Positions 51,270 to 59,503 of a DNA stretch of 64,000 nucleotides are shown in pieces. Location: contig JADZEW010000030.1 of the NCBI GenBank assembly GCA_020850325.1, positions 61,033-125,032 on the forward strand, given 5' to 3'. Source of the DNA: Methanoregulaceae archaeon (GTDB taxonomy: Bacteria; Armatimonadota; Fimbriimonadia; Fimbriimonadales; Fimbriimonadaceae). The first letter of the stretch is position 1. Each line of letters begins with the position of its first letter. The notes beneath the pieces are model-generated. The model was not told the origin of the DNA. It saw only the letters and a list, made by a program, of their open reading frames with translations, and did not search any database. A program made the translations under genes and the position numbers.

Positions 51270-54144
51270 CGGGCAGTTCGTGAGTGCACTCCCCGCCGAA
51301 CTGAGCGGCGGCGGCATCGCGGTGATCGATTTCGGACTCGACGACGATCAGACTCAGCTCACGTTCTAGGTCTCGGGAAAATCCGATGACTTGGCGGGCT
51401 CGCTCCGCGTCTCCGTCGTGAAAGAGCACTTCTGCGAGCAGCGTCAGCGTGCAGCAGAGGCCACCATAGTTGTCGTCCAGGACCCACCGTCGGCCCGCCT
51501 CGCGTACGGACCACCGGGCTTCGTCCCATTTACCCTGCAGGATCAGCGCTCGACTCAAGCAGTGCAGCTGGTCGGCTTCTTGGTAAGGGCTGCCGATGGC
51601 TTCCCAGATTCTTAGGGACTCCCGCAGAAACGCTTCCGCTTCCGCTGGTCGCCCGTCGGCGGTAGCGATTCGACCTTCGGTCTCGTACATGAAGGCCGCG
51701 GCAACGGGATCTCTTAGCCCGCGCAGAGACGCCTTCGAGCGCTCGATCACCTCCACTGCCTCTCGCTTGCGATCCGTGAACCAAAGCGTGGCTCCGAGAT
51801 ACGTGCCCAGCGAGGGGAGTTCGGTTTCGGCACCGCTAGCTTGCAGTTTCTCAAAGGCAGCGGAGAGGCACTCGAGCGCCTCTTCGGGGCGGCGCTTGTA
51901 GTTAACGATGACTCCCAAGAGCCTCAGCGCGCGCCCGGTGAGATAGGTGTCGCCGGCGTCCTTCGCAAGTTCGAGCGCCCGCCTGGCCAAGTCCTCGCTG
52001 GATTCGAACTCGCGGCGGAACGCAAGCTGGGCTTCGCTGAACGTGAGGAAGGCCTCCCATGTTGCTGATCCCTTAAGTTCGCGTGCGCGCTGAAGGGGCT
52101 CTCGGGCACGCTCTTCCTGGTGACACGCGAAACAGAGGTGGGCCAGGGTCAGTTCGAGCTCGATCGCCTGGTCCGCGGACGTGTCTTGCCACCGAACGCG
52201 ATGTGCCTCCAAGGAATCCAGAAGGGCCAGGCTACGGCCACGGCTCATCTCCAAACGCGCGACCTTCGCCGCGATCGGCCATGCACGCTCGGGCTCGTGG
52301 TCGATGGCCCAGCGCCAGGCAAACAGAATGTTGTCCGCTTCCGACTCGACGAGGTCGATCACCCGGCGGGGCAGGGGCTTCCACGGAGCGATGTCATGCT
52401 GGGCGAGCAGTTCGAGGACGGTGTGTACCGCGGATCGCTCGAGGGCCATCCGCGCATCTTCGCCTTGGCGCCTTTGGACGTAGTTTCGAACGGGCACCAG
52501 CATGCGGACCCGCACCAGTCCCGAATGATCCTCCATCGCGAGCAGAGCGAGATCGAGCAGCGACTCGATCAGGTCGAGATACGGCTCGTCGGCAAGGGCT
52601 AGTCCGCATAGATCCATGCCCATACCGCCCGGGTACGCCGAGATGTGGTCGACCGCCCGTAGCTGTGCCTCCGACAGACTGTCAAAGCTCGATACGAGCG
52701 CGGACTCAAGGGATCGGTGTCTCTCGGGTAGGTCGTGCGCCGACGAGCGGGCCAGCGCATGTTCGAGTTGCTGGAGCAGATTCTGCGGCGAAAGGAGCCT
52801 TAAGCGGGCCGAAGCCAACCGCAGCGCGAGCGGATAGCCATCGAGCCGGTCCGCAATCTGCATCAGTACGCCGGCATCTTCATCGGAGATCACCACGTCC
52901 GGCCGGTGCTGATGGTAGGCATTTCGCAGGAATTCGGCCCCAGCGACTCGTGGATCCAGAGGGCCAACCGGGATCAGCTGTTCACCTTGAACCCGCGACG
53001 GGATGACCGAAGTGATGAGGATTCTTAAGGTGGGCGCAAGCGATCGCAGTTGAGAGAGTCCCTCGGCCGCGTCCGGCAGAACGCTTTCGAGGTTGTCGAG
53101 GACGAGCACAGTGGGCTCTTGATCGACGAGAACCGCCAAGAACTTGATCGGATCGGCCTCGCCAGGGGGGTCGCTTCCCAACTGGGCCAACACCTCACGG
53201 GCCCACAGCAGCGGTTCCGCGACCTCCACCATCGATGCGAAGGCAACGCGTCCGCCGTCCGCGGCCAGTCGTTGCGCCACCTCGATCGCAAGTCTTGTCT
53301 TGCCGATACCGCCGGGGCCTACGAGCGAAACAACTCGGGTGGGACTCGCTCGGAGTTGATCGATCACCCTCACCGCCAGTTCTTCGCGGCCATAAATGGG
53401 CTCAGCCGAAACCGGAAGTGTCGTTGACCAATCGTCGTCCGCGGTCGCGTCCCGGGTCCGCGCAGCAAGATCGCGGGCGAGGCGGTCGCTGACGTCCGGC
53501 GTTTCTACTCCAAGTTGCTCCTTCACCTTGCGGCGATAGTCTTGGAACTCAGCCACCGCCGCGGCAAGACTGCCCAGGTGGGCATGGACTTCGACGGCAA
53601 GCTTGCGCAGATCCTCATTCAGCGGATGGCGCGCGATCATCTGCTGGAGCAGCCCCTGCACCCGGTCGGCCTCGCCCGCCTGGACGGCGCGGGTGATGGC
53701 GGCAACCCCCGCTTGAACCTGAAGATGTTCGGCGTGGCGGCGTTGTGCGATCACCCACGGATCTTCCCAGCCGGGCAGAAAGGGATCGAGGATGAGCGAG
53801 GGATCGAGCGCTCGGGCGGACGCATGCTCTACATCGTCTAGGTCGGTCACGAGCCGCGAGCGGTCTATCCAGACTTCAGTGGGCGACGAGCCGATCAGAT
53901 CTGCTTGATTGCCGAGGGCACGCTTGAGCCGGTGGATCTCCTGTCGAAGGCGCAACCGCGTTGCGTCATAGTAATCATCCGGCCAGAGTTGCTCGGCCAG
54001 GTGCTCTCGGGGCATTTTTCCAGACCGCGACAAGCTCAACAACACGAGGAGCTTGGCGGCGCGCACCGTGCCAAACGCCTCGAGCGACTGGTCGTCGGCT
54101 TCGAGGCGAACGTTTCCAAACAGGCGAAGTCGACACGTGTTCAC
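51226..54144 (-). CDS. AfsR/SARP-type regulator: BTAD, NB-ARC ATPase and TPR
   Basis: A 972-residue signal-transduction ATPase (STAND). The N-terminal OmpR-type winged helix (RLRLFGNVRL, AKLLVLLSLSRSGKMPREHLAEQLWPDD) is followed by a bacterial transcriptional activation domain (to about residue 230), a P-loop LVGPGGIGKTRLAIEVAQRL (about residues 276-295), sensor-like helices, and C-terminal TPRs from about residue 650. It is probably an ATP-switched transcription activator. It starts at GTG 54144 with GAGGA upstream. The target genes are unknown. Confidence 0.9.
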   Translation of the reverse strand: MNTCRLRLFGNVRLEADDQSLEAFGTVRAAKLLVLLSLSRSGKMPREHLAEQLWPDDYYDATRLRLRQEIHRLKRALGNQADLIGSSPTEVWIDRSRLVTDLDDVEHASARALDPSLILDPFLPGWEDPWVIAQRRHAEHLQVQAGVAAITRAVQAGEADRVQGLLQQMIARHPLNEDLRKLAVEVHAHLGSLAAAVAEFQDYRRKVKEQLGVETPDVSDRLARDLAARTRDATADDDWSTTLPVSAEPIYGREELAVRVIDQLRASPTRVVSLVGPGGIGKTRLAIEVAQRLAADGGRVAFASMVEVAEPLLWAREVLAQLGSDPPGEADPIKFLAVLVDQEPTVLVLDNLESVLPDAAEGLSQLRSLAPTLRILITSVIPSRVQGEQLIPVGPLDPRVAGAEFLRNAYHQHRPDVVISDEDAGVLMQIADRLDGYPLALRLASARLRLLSPQNLLQQLEHALARSSAHDLPERHRSLESALVSSFDSLSEAQLRAVDHISAYPGGMGMDLCGLALADEPYLDLIESLLDLALLAMEDHSGLVRVRMLVPVRNYVQRRQGEDARMALERSAVHTVLELLAQHDIAPWKPLPRRVIDLVESEADNILFAWRWAIDHEPERAWPIAAKVARLEMSRGRSLALLDSLEAHRVRWQDTSADQAIELELTLAHLCFACHQEERAREPLQRARELKGSATWEAFLTFSEAQLAFRREFESSEDLARRALELAKDAGDTYLTGRALRLLGVIVNYKRRPEEALECLSAAFEKLQASGAETELPSLGTYLGATLWFTDRKREAVEVIERSKASLRGLRDPVAAAFMYETEGRIATADGRPAEAEAFLRESLRIWEAIGSPYQEADQLHCLSRALILQGKWDEARWSVREAGRRWVLDDNYGGLCCTLTLLAEVLFHDGDAERARQVIGFSRDLERELSLIVVESEIDHRDAAAAQFGGECTHELPVTKEQAHALFAWIR

Positions 54145-54195
54145 TGCGATTCCTCAGTTATGACGCAGACTCGGCGTGAAATGACGGTTGGTCGG

Positions 54196-54540
54196 CTAGG
54201 GCTGGGGCCCGGATTCGACGACGATCACCGATTCGATACCTCCGCGGACGTTGAAGTTCGCGGTGATCCGCATCCAGCGCGGCGAACAGGTCTCGATCAA
54301 CTCGTCGAGGATTCGGTTCGTGACCGCCTCGTAATAGATGCCCTCGTTCCGGAAGCTGTAGTAGTAGAGCTTGAGCGCCTTGAGCTCCAAGCAGAGCTGA
54401 TCGGGGATGTATTCGAGTTCGATGGTGGCGAAATCGGGTTGGCCGGTCTTGGGGCACACGGACGTGAACTCAGGGCAAATGTGAGTGATGACGTAGTCGC
54501 GGTGCGGCGCGGGATTCGTGAAGGTCTCGACGTGCGGCAT
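54196..54540 (-). CDS. queF: NADPH-dependent 7-cyano-7-deazaguanine reductase (short type)
   Basis: Reduces preQ0 to preQ1 in queuosine synthesis. The 114-residue unimodular protein has the nucleophile Cys in [17 protein letters not shown], the NADPH-binding [16 protein letters not shown], and a final [11 protein letters not shown]. The ATG at 54540 is chosen for its TTGGAG Shine-Dalgarno and typical start [10 protein letters not shown]. The frame is open 65 codons upstream, but that part is not conserved-looking and contains a structured leader. Confidence 0.92.
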   Translation of the reverse strand: MPHVETFTNPAPHRDYVITHICPEFTSVCPKTGQPDFATIELEYIPDQLCLELKALKLYYYSFRNEGIYYEAVTNRILDELIETCSPRWMRITANFNVRGGIESVIVVESGPQP

Positions 54541-54552
54541 GGGCTCCAAGAG

Positions 54553-54614
54553 GGTCCCGCGGAAAGAGGGGTGTCGGGCCTCACAGATGGGTGGGGGAGA
54601 GGCCCGACGGGACC
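54553..54614 (-). promoter_or_regulatory. Nested hairpin in the queF leader, candidate RNA switch
   Basis: On the coding strand an outer GGTCCC/GGGACC stem encloses an inner 10-bp stem GTCGGGCCTC/GAGGCCCGAC with a 16-nt loop. A 14-nt asymmetric bulge follows. The outer 3' strand ends 12 nt before the ATG, close to the TTGGAG. I do not recognise a known preQ1 riboswitch consensus. Confidence 0.4.
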
Positions 54615-54738
54615 GGAGGATATGGGGTCGCCGGTCTATGGAGTTCGACTTGAGCTGGGCACAGATGGTTCCCGCAGGTTGAGGGGCATGCGAGAATCCG
54701 AGCCAACCCGAGCTAACCCGAACAAACCCGAGCAAACT

Positions 54739-55134
54739 CTATGGCTGTTTGTCAAACACGACCTTCGGGTCCGACTCGAAATCCGTCTTCAGCGCGAGCA
54801 CCTTCCCGCCGTCCTGAAAGACCAGCCGGAGCGGGCGCTGAGGAGCGAAAGTGTTGAACTTTAGCTCCACCTCGTTGCCCTCGATCTTGTAGTCACCTTC
54901 GACCCAGCCCAGCACCTGGGACATCTTGAACTTGCCCTCTTTGTTGAACTCGACCGTCATGCCCGAGGTCCAGAGGGACATCATCGAGGCGTTGGCGACG
55001 TCGCGAAAGTTGTTCGACGCGATCGGCTTCACATCACGCGCTTTCCACGAGCCCACCAACTGACTCTGCTTTGATGCGCAGCCGCAGAGGAGCGCAAACA
55101 TTATTCCTACGCCGATCCAGGCTCGATGCTTCAT
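54739..55134 (-). CDS. Small lipoprotein
   Basis: A 131-residue lipoprotein (KHRAWIGVGIMFALLCGC, lipidated Cys19). The body is a compact beta-type domain (LVGSWKARD, MTVEFNKEGKFKM, VEGDYKIEGNEVELKF, RLVFQDGGKVLAL) resembling lipocalin-like families. ATG 55134 lies 6 nt after TATCAT; an upstream ATG-like codon at 55149 is rejected because it would cover this promoter. It is divergent from nuoH. Function unknown. Confidence 0.78.
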   Translation of the reverse strand: MKHRAWIGVGIMFALLCGCASKQSQLVGSWKARDVKPIASNNFRDVANASMMSLWTSGMTVEFNKEGKFKMSQVLGWVEGDYKIEGNEVELKFNTFAPQRPLRLVFQDGGKVLALKTDFESDPKVVFDKQP

Positions 55135-55140
55135 GTCCGC

Positions 55141-55146
55141 ATGATA
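55141..55146 (-). promoter_or_regulatory. -10 hexamer TATCAT of the leaderless lipoprotein gene
   Basis: TATCAT on the minus strand, then 6 nt, then the ATG. Confidence 0.6.
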
Positions 55147-55165
55147 CACCGGGGTTCGTTTCCGG

Positions 55166-55171
55166 TAACAT
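55166..55171 (+). promoter_or_regulatory. -10 hexamer TAACAT of the nuo cluster
   Basis: TAACAT, then 10 nt, then the nuoH ATG at 55182. The leader would be about 3-4 nt. Confidence 0.5.
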
Positions 55172-55181
55172 TCGCCCAGCC

Positions 55182-56450
55182 ATGTTCGACGTCGCGAGTT
55201 GGCACCCGGCCCTGCAAGCTTTGCTCAGGGTTTTGTTGTTTGTCCTGCCACTCTTGCTGGTCGTCCCTGGCCTCATCTGGTGGGAGCGTCGCCTGCTAAG
55301 TTGGATGCAGGACCGCATCGGCCCGAACCGGGTCGCTACCATCACCCTGAAGAGCGGCCGCAAAATCAAGCTCTTCGGTTTGCTGCAGCCCATCGCGGAC
55401 GGCATCAAGCTGTTCTTCAAGGAAGACATCACGCCCTCCGCAATCGACCGGCTCATCTACTTTGTCGCCCCGGCGGTCGCACTGTTCCCGGCCTTTGCCC
55501 TCGGAGGAACGTTGCCGTGGAGCGGAAACACCCTGTTGACTCCGATCGCGGACGTCAACGTCGGCATCCTTTACGTCATGGCGATCAGTTCGTTGGGCGT
55601 TTACGGAATCGTGCTGGCCGGCTACGCCTCCAACAACAAGTATTCGCTCATGGGCGGTCTGCGAGCTACGGCTCAGCTGATCAGTTACGAACTTGCAATG
55701 GGGATGTCCCTCGCGGCCATTGTGCTCGCCTCGGGTTCGCTGAAAATGACCCAAATGGTGACCACGCAACAGGGGGATTTGCTCGGTGTGGTGCCGTTCC
55801 TCAACAACTGGTTCATCTTCACGCCGTTCGGGTTCGTCGCCGCGGTCGTGTTCGCGATCTGCGTGATCGCCGAAACAAACCGAGCTCCCTTCGATCTCCC
55901 CGAGGCCGAGAACGAGCTCATCGCTGGCTACCATACGGAGTACAGCTCGATGAAGTTCGCGGTGTTCTTCATGGGCGAGTACGCGGCGATGCTTGTCTTC
56001 GCCGGCGTGTTTTCAACGGTCTTCCTTGGCGGCTACGACATGTTCATTGATCCGCTGGAAGGGATCGCGGGAACGACGCTCGGCGGGTTGGCCACGTTTA
56101 TGTTCAAGACGGTGGCCTCGTTCACCTGCTTCATTTGGCTTCGCGCCTCATTGCCGCGTCTGCGCTACGACCAGCTTATGTCCTTGGGATGGAGAACGTT
56201 GCTGCCGGTCGCGGTGTCGAACTTCATCGTCGTTGCGCTGTGGATTCTGATCACCAACAAGTACGGCGTGTGGCAAGGTTGGATCGCTTATCTCGGCTCG
56301 TTTGGGTTGCTGTTCGCCGTCTATCTGGCGGTGCGGGGCCTCAGCAAGAACCGGGTCGATAACGCGCTCGCACCGCGATCGATCTCGCTGGTCGATGGCA
56401 CCCGGTCGGTCAACGTAGCCGATCCGCAGGCTGAGGGGGTGGGTTCGTAA
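55182..56450 (+). CDS. nuoH: NADH-quinone oxidoreductase subunit H
   Basis: The 422-residue Q-site membrane subunit of complex I. Signature segments are WWERRLLSWMQDRIGPNRV, GLLQPIADGIKLFFKEDI, RATAQLISYELAMGMSL, AETNRAPFDLPEAENELIAGYHTEYSSMKFA and LRASLPRLRYDQLMSLGWR. It is longer than the usual 325-345 residues because of an extra loop near residue 170-200 and a C-terminal tail. The ATG at 55182 heads the operon. nuoI, normally next, is absent here. Confidence 0.96.
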   Translation: MFDVASWHPALQALLRVLLFVLPLLLVVPGLIWWERRLLSWMQDRIGPNRVATITLKSGRKIKLFGLLQPIADGIKLFFKEDITPSAIDRLIYFVAPAVALFPAFALGGTLPWSGNTLLTPIADVNVGILYVMAISSLGVYGIVLAGYASNNKYSLMGGLRATAQLISYELAMGMSLAAIVLASGSLKMTQMVTTQQGDLLGVVPFLNNWFIFTPFGFVAAVVFAICVIAETNRAPFDLPEAENELIAGYHTEYSSMKFAVFFMGEYAAMLVFAGVFSTVFLGGYDMFIDPLEGIAGTTLGGLATFMFKTVASFTCFIWLRASLPRLRYDQLMSLGWRTLLPVAVSNFIVVALWILITNKYGVWQGWIAYLGSFGLLFAVYLAVRGLSKNRVDNALAPRSISLVDGTRSVNVADPQAEGVGS

Positions 56451-56968
56451 TGCCCGTGCAAGTAACTCCTGATCTCATGATCTTTGGTCTTTTGGCCGGC
56501 CTCGCCGCCATGACCGCAGTCGGAGTCGTCGCATTCAGAAACGCAGTTCGGTCTGCGCTGTGCCTGGTGCTCAACTTCTTCACCCTTGCATTCCTCTACT
56601 TCACGCTTCGAGCGGAACTGTTGGGGATGACGCAGATCATTGTCTACACGGGCGCGATCATGGTGCTTTTCCTGTTCGTGATCATGTTGCTCAATCTGGG
56701 CAGCTTGCAGGTCCTCGATGAGCGACCTGATCTGATCAAGAAGGGGCTCGGATTTCTTTTCGGTGGCGCGCTCTTCGGGCTGATTGCCACCCAAGTTGTC
56801 CAGCCGTTCCTGCAGACGAGCCAGCAGTTTGCGCCGGAGGGCTTCGGTTCGCCGCAAGCGGTGGGCCGCACGCTGTTCACATCTTACGTCTGGCCCTTCG
56901 AAATCGCCAGCATCCTACTGCTGATCGGCATTGTCGGGTCGATTCTGCTGGCTAAGAGGAGAATCTAA
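56450..56968 (+). CDS. nuoJ: NADH-quinone oxidoreductase subunit J
   Basis: A 172-residue membrane subunit of complex I with five helices. [56 protein letters not shown] is the family core. Its ATG overlaps the nuoH stop in TAATG. It normally contacts NuoK and NuoH at the hinge of the membrane arm. Confidence 0.95.
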   Translation: MPVQVTPDLMIFGLLAGLAAMTAVGVVAFRNAVRSALCLVLNFFTLAFLYFTLRAELLGMTQIIVYTGAIMVLFLFVIMLLNLGSLQVLDERPDLIKKGLGFLFGGALFGLIATQVVQPFLQTSQQFAPEGFGSPQAVGRTLFTSYVWPFEIASILLLIGIVGSILLAKRRI

Positions 56969-56969
56969 G

Positions 56970-57311
56970 TTGGAAACCGGCGTTCCTCTCGCGGCGTATC
57001 TGGGGCTCGGCCTCTTCATGTTTGTGATCGGGGTGGTGGGAGTCATCATCCGCCGCAACCCAATCGTGATCTTCATGTGCATCGAGTTGATGCTCAACTC
57101 GGTCAACCTGACGTTCCTCGCGTTTGCGAAGTACGGTCCGGCGACCGCCAACGCAGATCCGTATCAACACGCCATGGCCGGCCAAATGGCGGTCATCTTC
57201 GTGATGGCGGTGGCAGCGGCCGAGGTCGCGGTTGGTCTCGGCATCATCATGATGATCTTCCGCTCTCGTAGCACCATCGACGTGGACGAGGTGAACCTGC
57301 TTCGGGGATAG
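56970..57311 (+). CDS. nuoK: NADH-quinone oxidoreductase subunit K
   Basis: A 113-residue, three-helix subunit. Conserved glutamates sit in [19 protein letters not shown] and [17 protein letters not shown]. The start is a TTG at 56970, with GAGGAG 8-13 nt upstream and just after the nuoJ stop. An upstream in-frame start at 56931 would overlap nuoJ and add 13 unlikely residues. Confidence 0.95.
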   Translation: METGVPLAAYLGLGLFMFVIGVVGVIIRRNPIVIFMCIELMLNSVNLTFLAFAKYGPATANADPYQHAMAGQMAVIFVMAVAAAEVAVGLGIIMMIFRSRSTIDVDEVNLLRG

Positions 57312-57314
57312 GCT

Positions 57315-59501
57315 ATGGAAGGCACCGCTTCACTGATTTGGATCGTCTTGTTCCTCCCGCTGATCGGGTCGCTCGTTCAGGCGCTGTTCGGCGGATCGGT
57401 GGTTGCCAAGATGGGGGCCGCCAAGGGCAAGCGGGTCATGGGCACGCTCGCCGTGCTGCCGATCGCCGTTGCGTTCGCCATCGGTGCGTTCCTGACCCTG
57501 CAACTGAGCCAGCAGGAAGTCGGTGCCCGCAGCCACGTCGTCACGCTGTTTGACTGGATCAATATCGCCAGCTTGCGTGTTCCGTTTGAACTCGTGGTTG
57601 ATCCGCTGTCGATGACGATGGTGTTGATCATCACCGGCATCGGCGCCCTCATTCACTTGTACGCCACCGGCTACATGGCCGATGATCAGGAATACCCGCG
57701 GTTCTTCACCTACTTGAACCTATTCGTGGCGTCCATGTTGATTCTCGTTCTGGGGAACAACCTCGGCCTGATGTTCATCGGCTGGGAAGGGGTAGGTCTC
57801 TGTTCGTATCTGCTCATTGGCTTCTGGTACAGGGACATCGAGAACGCGAAGGCGGCCAACAAGGCGTTTATTGTCAACCGAATCGGTGACTGGGGCCTTA
57901 CTCTCGGCATGTTCCTGCTGTTCGCGGTGATCGTGGCGAACGTGGACAAGATGCAGTTGCCCGAGGGCGAGACACGCTGGCTGAGCTACGACGTCATCCT
58001 GCCGAATATCGTGCGGATCATCGAAGCGCAGCCCGCGATCGCCACCGCCATCGCTTTGCTGTTCTTTGTTGGTGCGTGCGGTAAGTCCGCGCAGTTCCCG
58101 CTTTACTTCTGGTTGCCCGACGCGATGGCTGGCCCGACGCCGGTTTCCGCGCTCATCCATGCGGCCACGATGGTCACCTCGGGCATCGTCATCCTGAACC
58201 GGATGCACGTGATCTTCGAAGTGTCCGAGGTCGCGAGCGCAGTGGTAGCGATGGTGGGAGCGTTTACCGCCCTCTTCGCGGCGGTCATCGCGTTCGGCCA
58301 AACGGACATCAAGAAGGTCCTCGCGTATTCGACGGTGTCGCAACTCGGATTCATGTTCATTGGTTGCGGTGTGGGCGGCTACTGGACGGGCATGTTCCAC
58401 GTTACGACCCACGCGTTCTTCAAAGCACTGCTCTTCCTTGGCTCGGGCGCGGTTATTTACGCCATGGCCCACAACCAAGACATGCGCAACTATGGCAACC
58501 TGCGAAAGTATCTGCCGATCACGTTCGCGACCATGTTCATCGGGTTCATCGCGATCGCCGGGTTGGCCGTCCCGCCGGGCTTCGGCTTCGCGGGCTTCTA
58601 CAGCAAGGAGGCCATCCTCGGCTACGCCCTCGCGAATGAGCACGCTTCGATCGGAGTGCTCAATCTCGGTTACTACGCCGGTGTTCTCGGTCTGCTGGTC
58701 GCGGGTCTGACTGCCTGCTACATGACTCGCATGACGTGGCTCACGTTCTTCGGCAAGGAAGAGCGATGGCGGGCCATTCCTGCTGTCGAGCATGGGCATC
58801 ACGACGATCATCACGTGGCCCATGCGCATCACGCTCACGATCACGGTCCCGACACGCACGGCTTCTTCTATACGGATGAGGAACTTGCTGCTCAACCCCA
58901 CGAGCACGAGCATCACCACGAACTCGACGAAACCCACACGCCGAAGGAAGTTCCGCCAAGCATGTGGATCCCTCTCGCCGTCCTCGCGGTTCCGTCCGCG
59001 ATTGGCGGCTTCCTGCTCTATCGGAACCACGCCTTCGAGAAGTGGCTCCAGCCCGAGCCATTGCCTGTTCTGGGTGAGATGTCCGGCCATCCTGAGCACT
59101 TGAATCTGCTGATGCTCTCGATCGCGGCGGCGTTCTCCGGCTTGATTGTTGGCCTGCTGGTCTACCGGAAGGGCCTGCCGAAATCGGAAGGTTGGGAAAT
59201 GGGCAAGTGGGCGACTTGGCGCAAACTCGCCGCCAACCAGTTCGGCTATGACCGATTCCTCGTTCGATCCAGCACTGAGGGTGGCGGAGAAGTCGCCAAC
59301 ATGGTCTGGAAGTACATTGACGTCGGCATCATCGACAAGATCGTCAACGGCGTCGGGGTCGCGGTGAGCAAGGTAGGCATGCTCTTCGGCGCGTTCCAAA
59401 CCGGCTACGTCCGAAGCTACGCGCTGATGATGCTCTTTGGCGTCACCGGATTCCTTGGTTACATCGTGTACACGATGATCCGAGTGGGAGGAGGACAGTA
59501 A
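57315..59501 (+). CDS. nuoL: NADH-quinone oxidoreductase subunit L, with His-rich loop
   Basis: A 728-residue antiporter-like proton channel of complex I, longer than the usual 610-670. Core motifs are GWEGVGLCSYLLIGFWY, ANKAFIVNRIGDWGL, GKSAQFPLYFWLPDAMAGPTPVSALIHAATMVT and KKVLAYSTVSQLGFMFIGCG. A cytoplasmic or periplasmic loop of about 60 residues (about 492-550) is extremely His-rich (HGHHDDHH, HAHHAHDHG, HEHEHHHE). The C-terminal helix HL region follows. ATG 57315 comes 3 bp after nuoK. Confidence 0.96.
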   Translation: MEGTASLIWIVLFLPLIGSLVQALFGGSVVAKMGAAKGKRVMGTLAVLPIAVAFAIGAFLTLQLSQQEVGARSHVVTLFDWINIASLRVPFELVVDPLSMTMVLIITGIGALIHLYATGYMADDQEYPRFFTYLNLFVASMLILVLGNNLGLMFIGWEGVGLCSYLLIGFWYRDIENAKAANKAFIVNRIGDWGLTLGMFLLFAVIVANVDKMQLPEGETRWLSYDVILPNIVRIIEAQPAIATAIALLFFVGACGKSAQFPLYFWLPDAMAGPTPVSALIHAATMVTSGIVILNRMHVIFEVSEVASAVVAMVGAFTALFAAVIAFGQTDIKKVLAYSTVSQLGFMFIGCGVGGYWTGMFHVTTHAFFKALLFLGSGAVIYAMAHNQDMRNYGNLRKYLPITFATMFIGFIAIAGLAVPPGFGFAGFYSKEAILGYALANEHASIGVLNLGYYAGVLGLLVAGLTACYMTRMTWLTFFGKEERWRAIPAVEHGHHDDHHVAHAHHAHDHGPDTHGFFYTDEELAAQPHEHEHHHELDETHTPKEVPPSMWIPLAVLAVPSAIGGFLLYRNHAFEKWLQPEPLPVLGEMSGHPEHLNLLMLSIAAAFSGLIVGLLVYRKGLPKSEGWEMGKWATWRKLAANQFGYDRFLVRSSTEGGGEVANMVWKYIDVGIIDKIVNGVGVAVSKVGMLFGAFQTGYVRSYALMMLFGVTGFLGYIVYTMIRVGGGQ

Positions 59502-59503
59502 CT

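Noticed and set aside
54553..54614. Known preQ1 riboswitch class
   Set aside because: I could not fit the short preQ1-I core or any other consensus that I remember.
54541..54735. Extended N-terminus of QueF
   Set aside because: The upstream 65 codons are not family-like and contain the leader hairpin. The ATG at 54540 has a ribosome site.
57720..59399. A 559-codon open frame antisense to nuoL
   Set aside because: The nuoL protein is unmistakable on the plus strand. The antisense frame is rich in Arg, Asp, His and Gln as expected from GC-rich shadow frames, and no family is recognisable.
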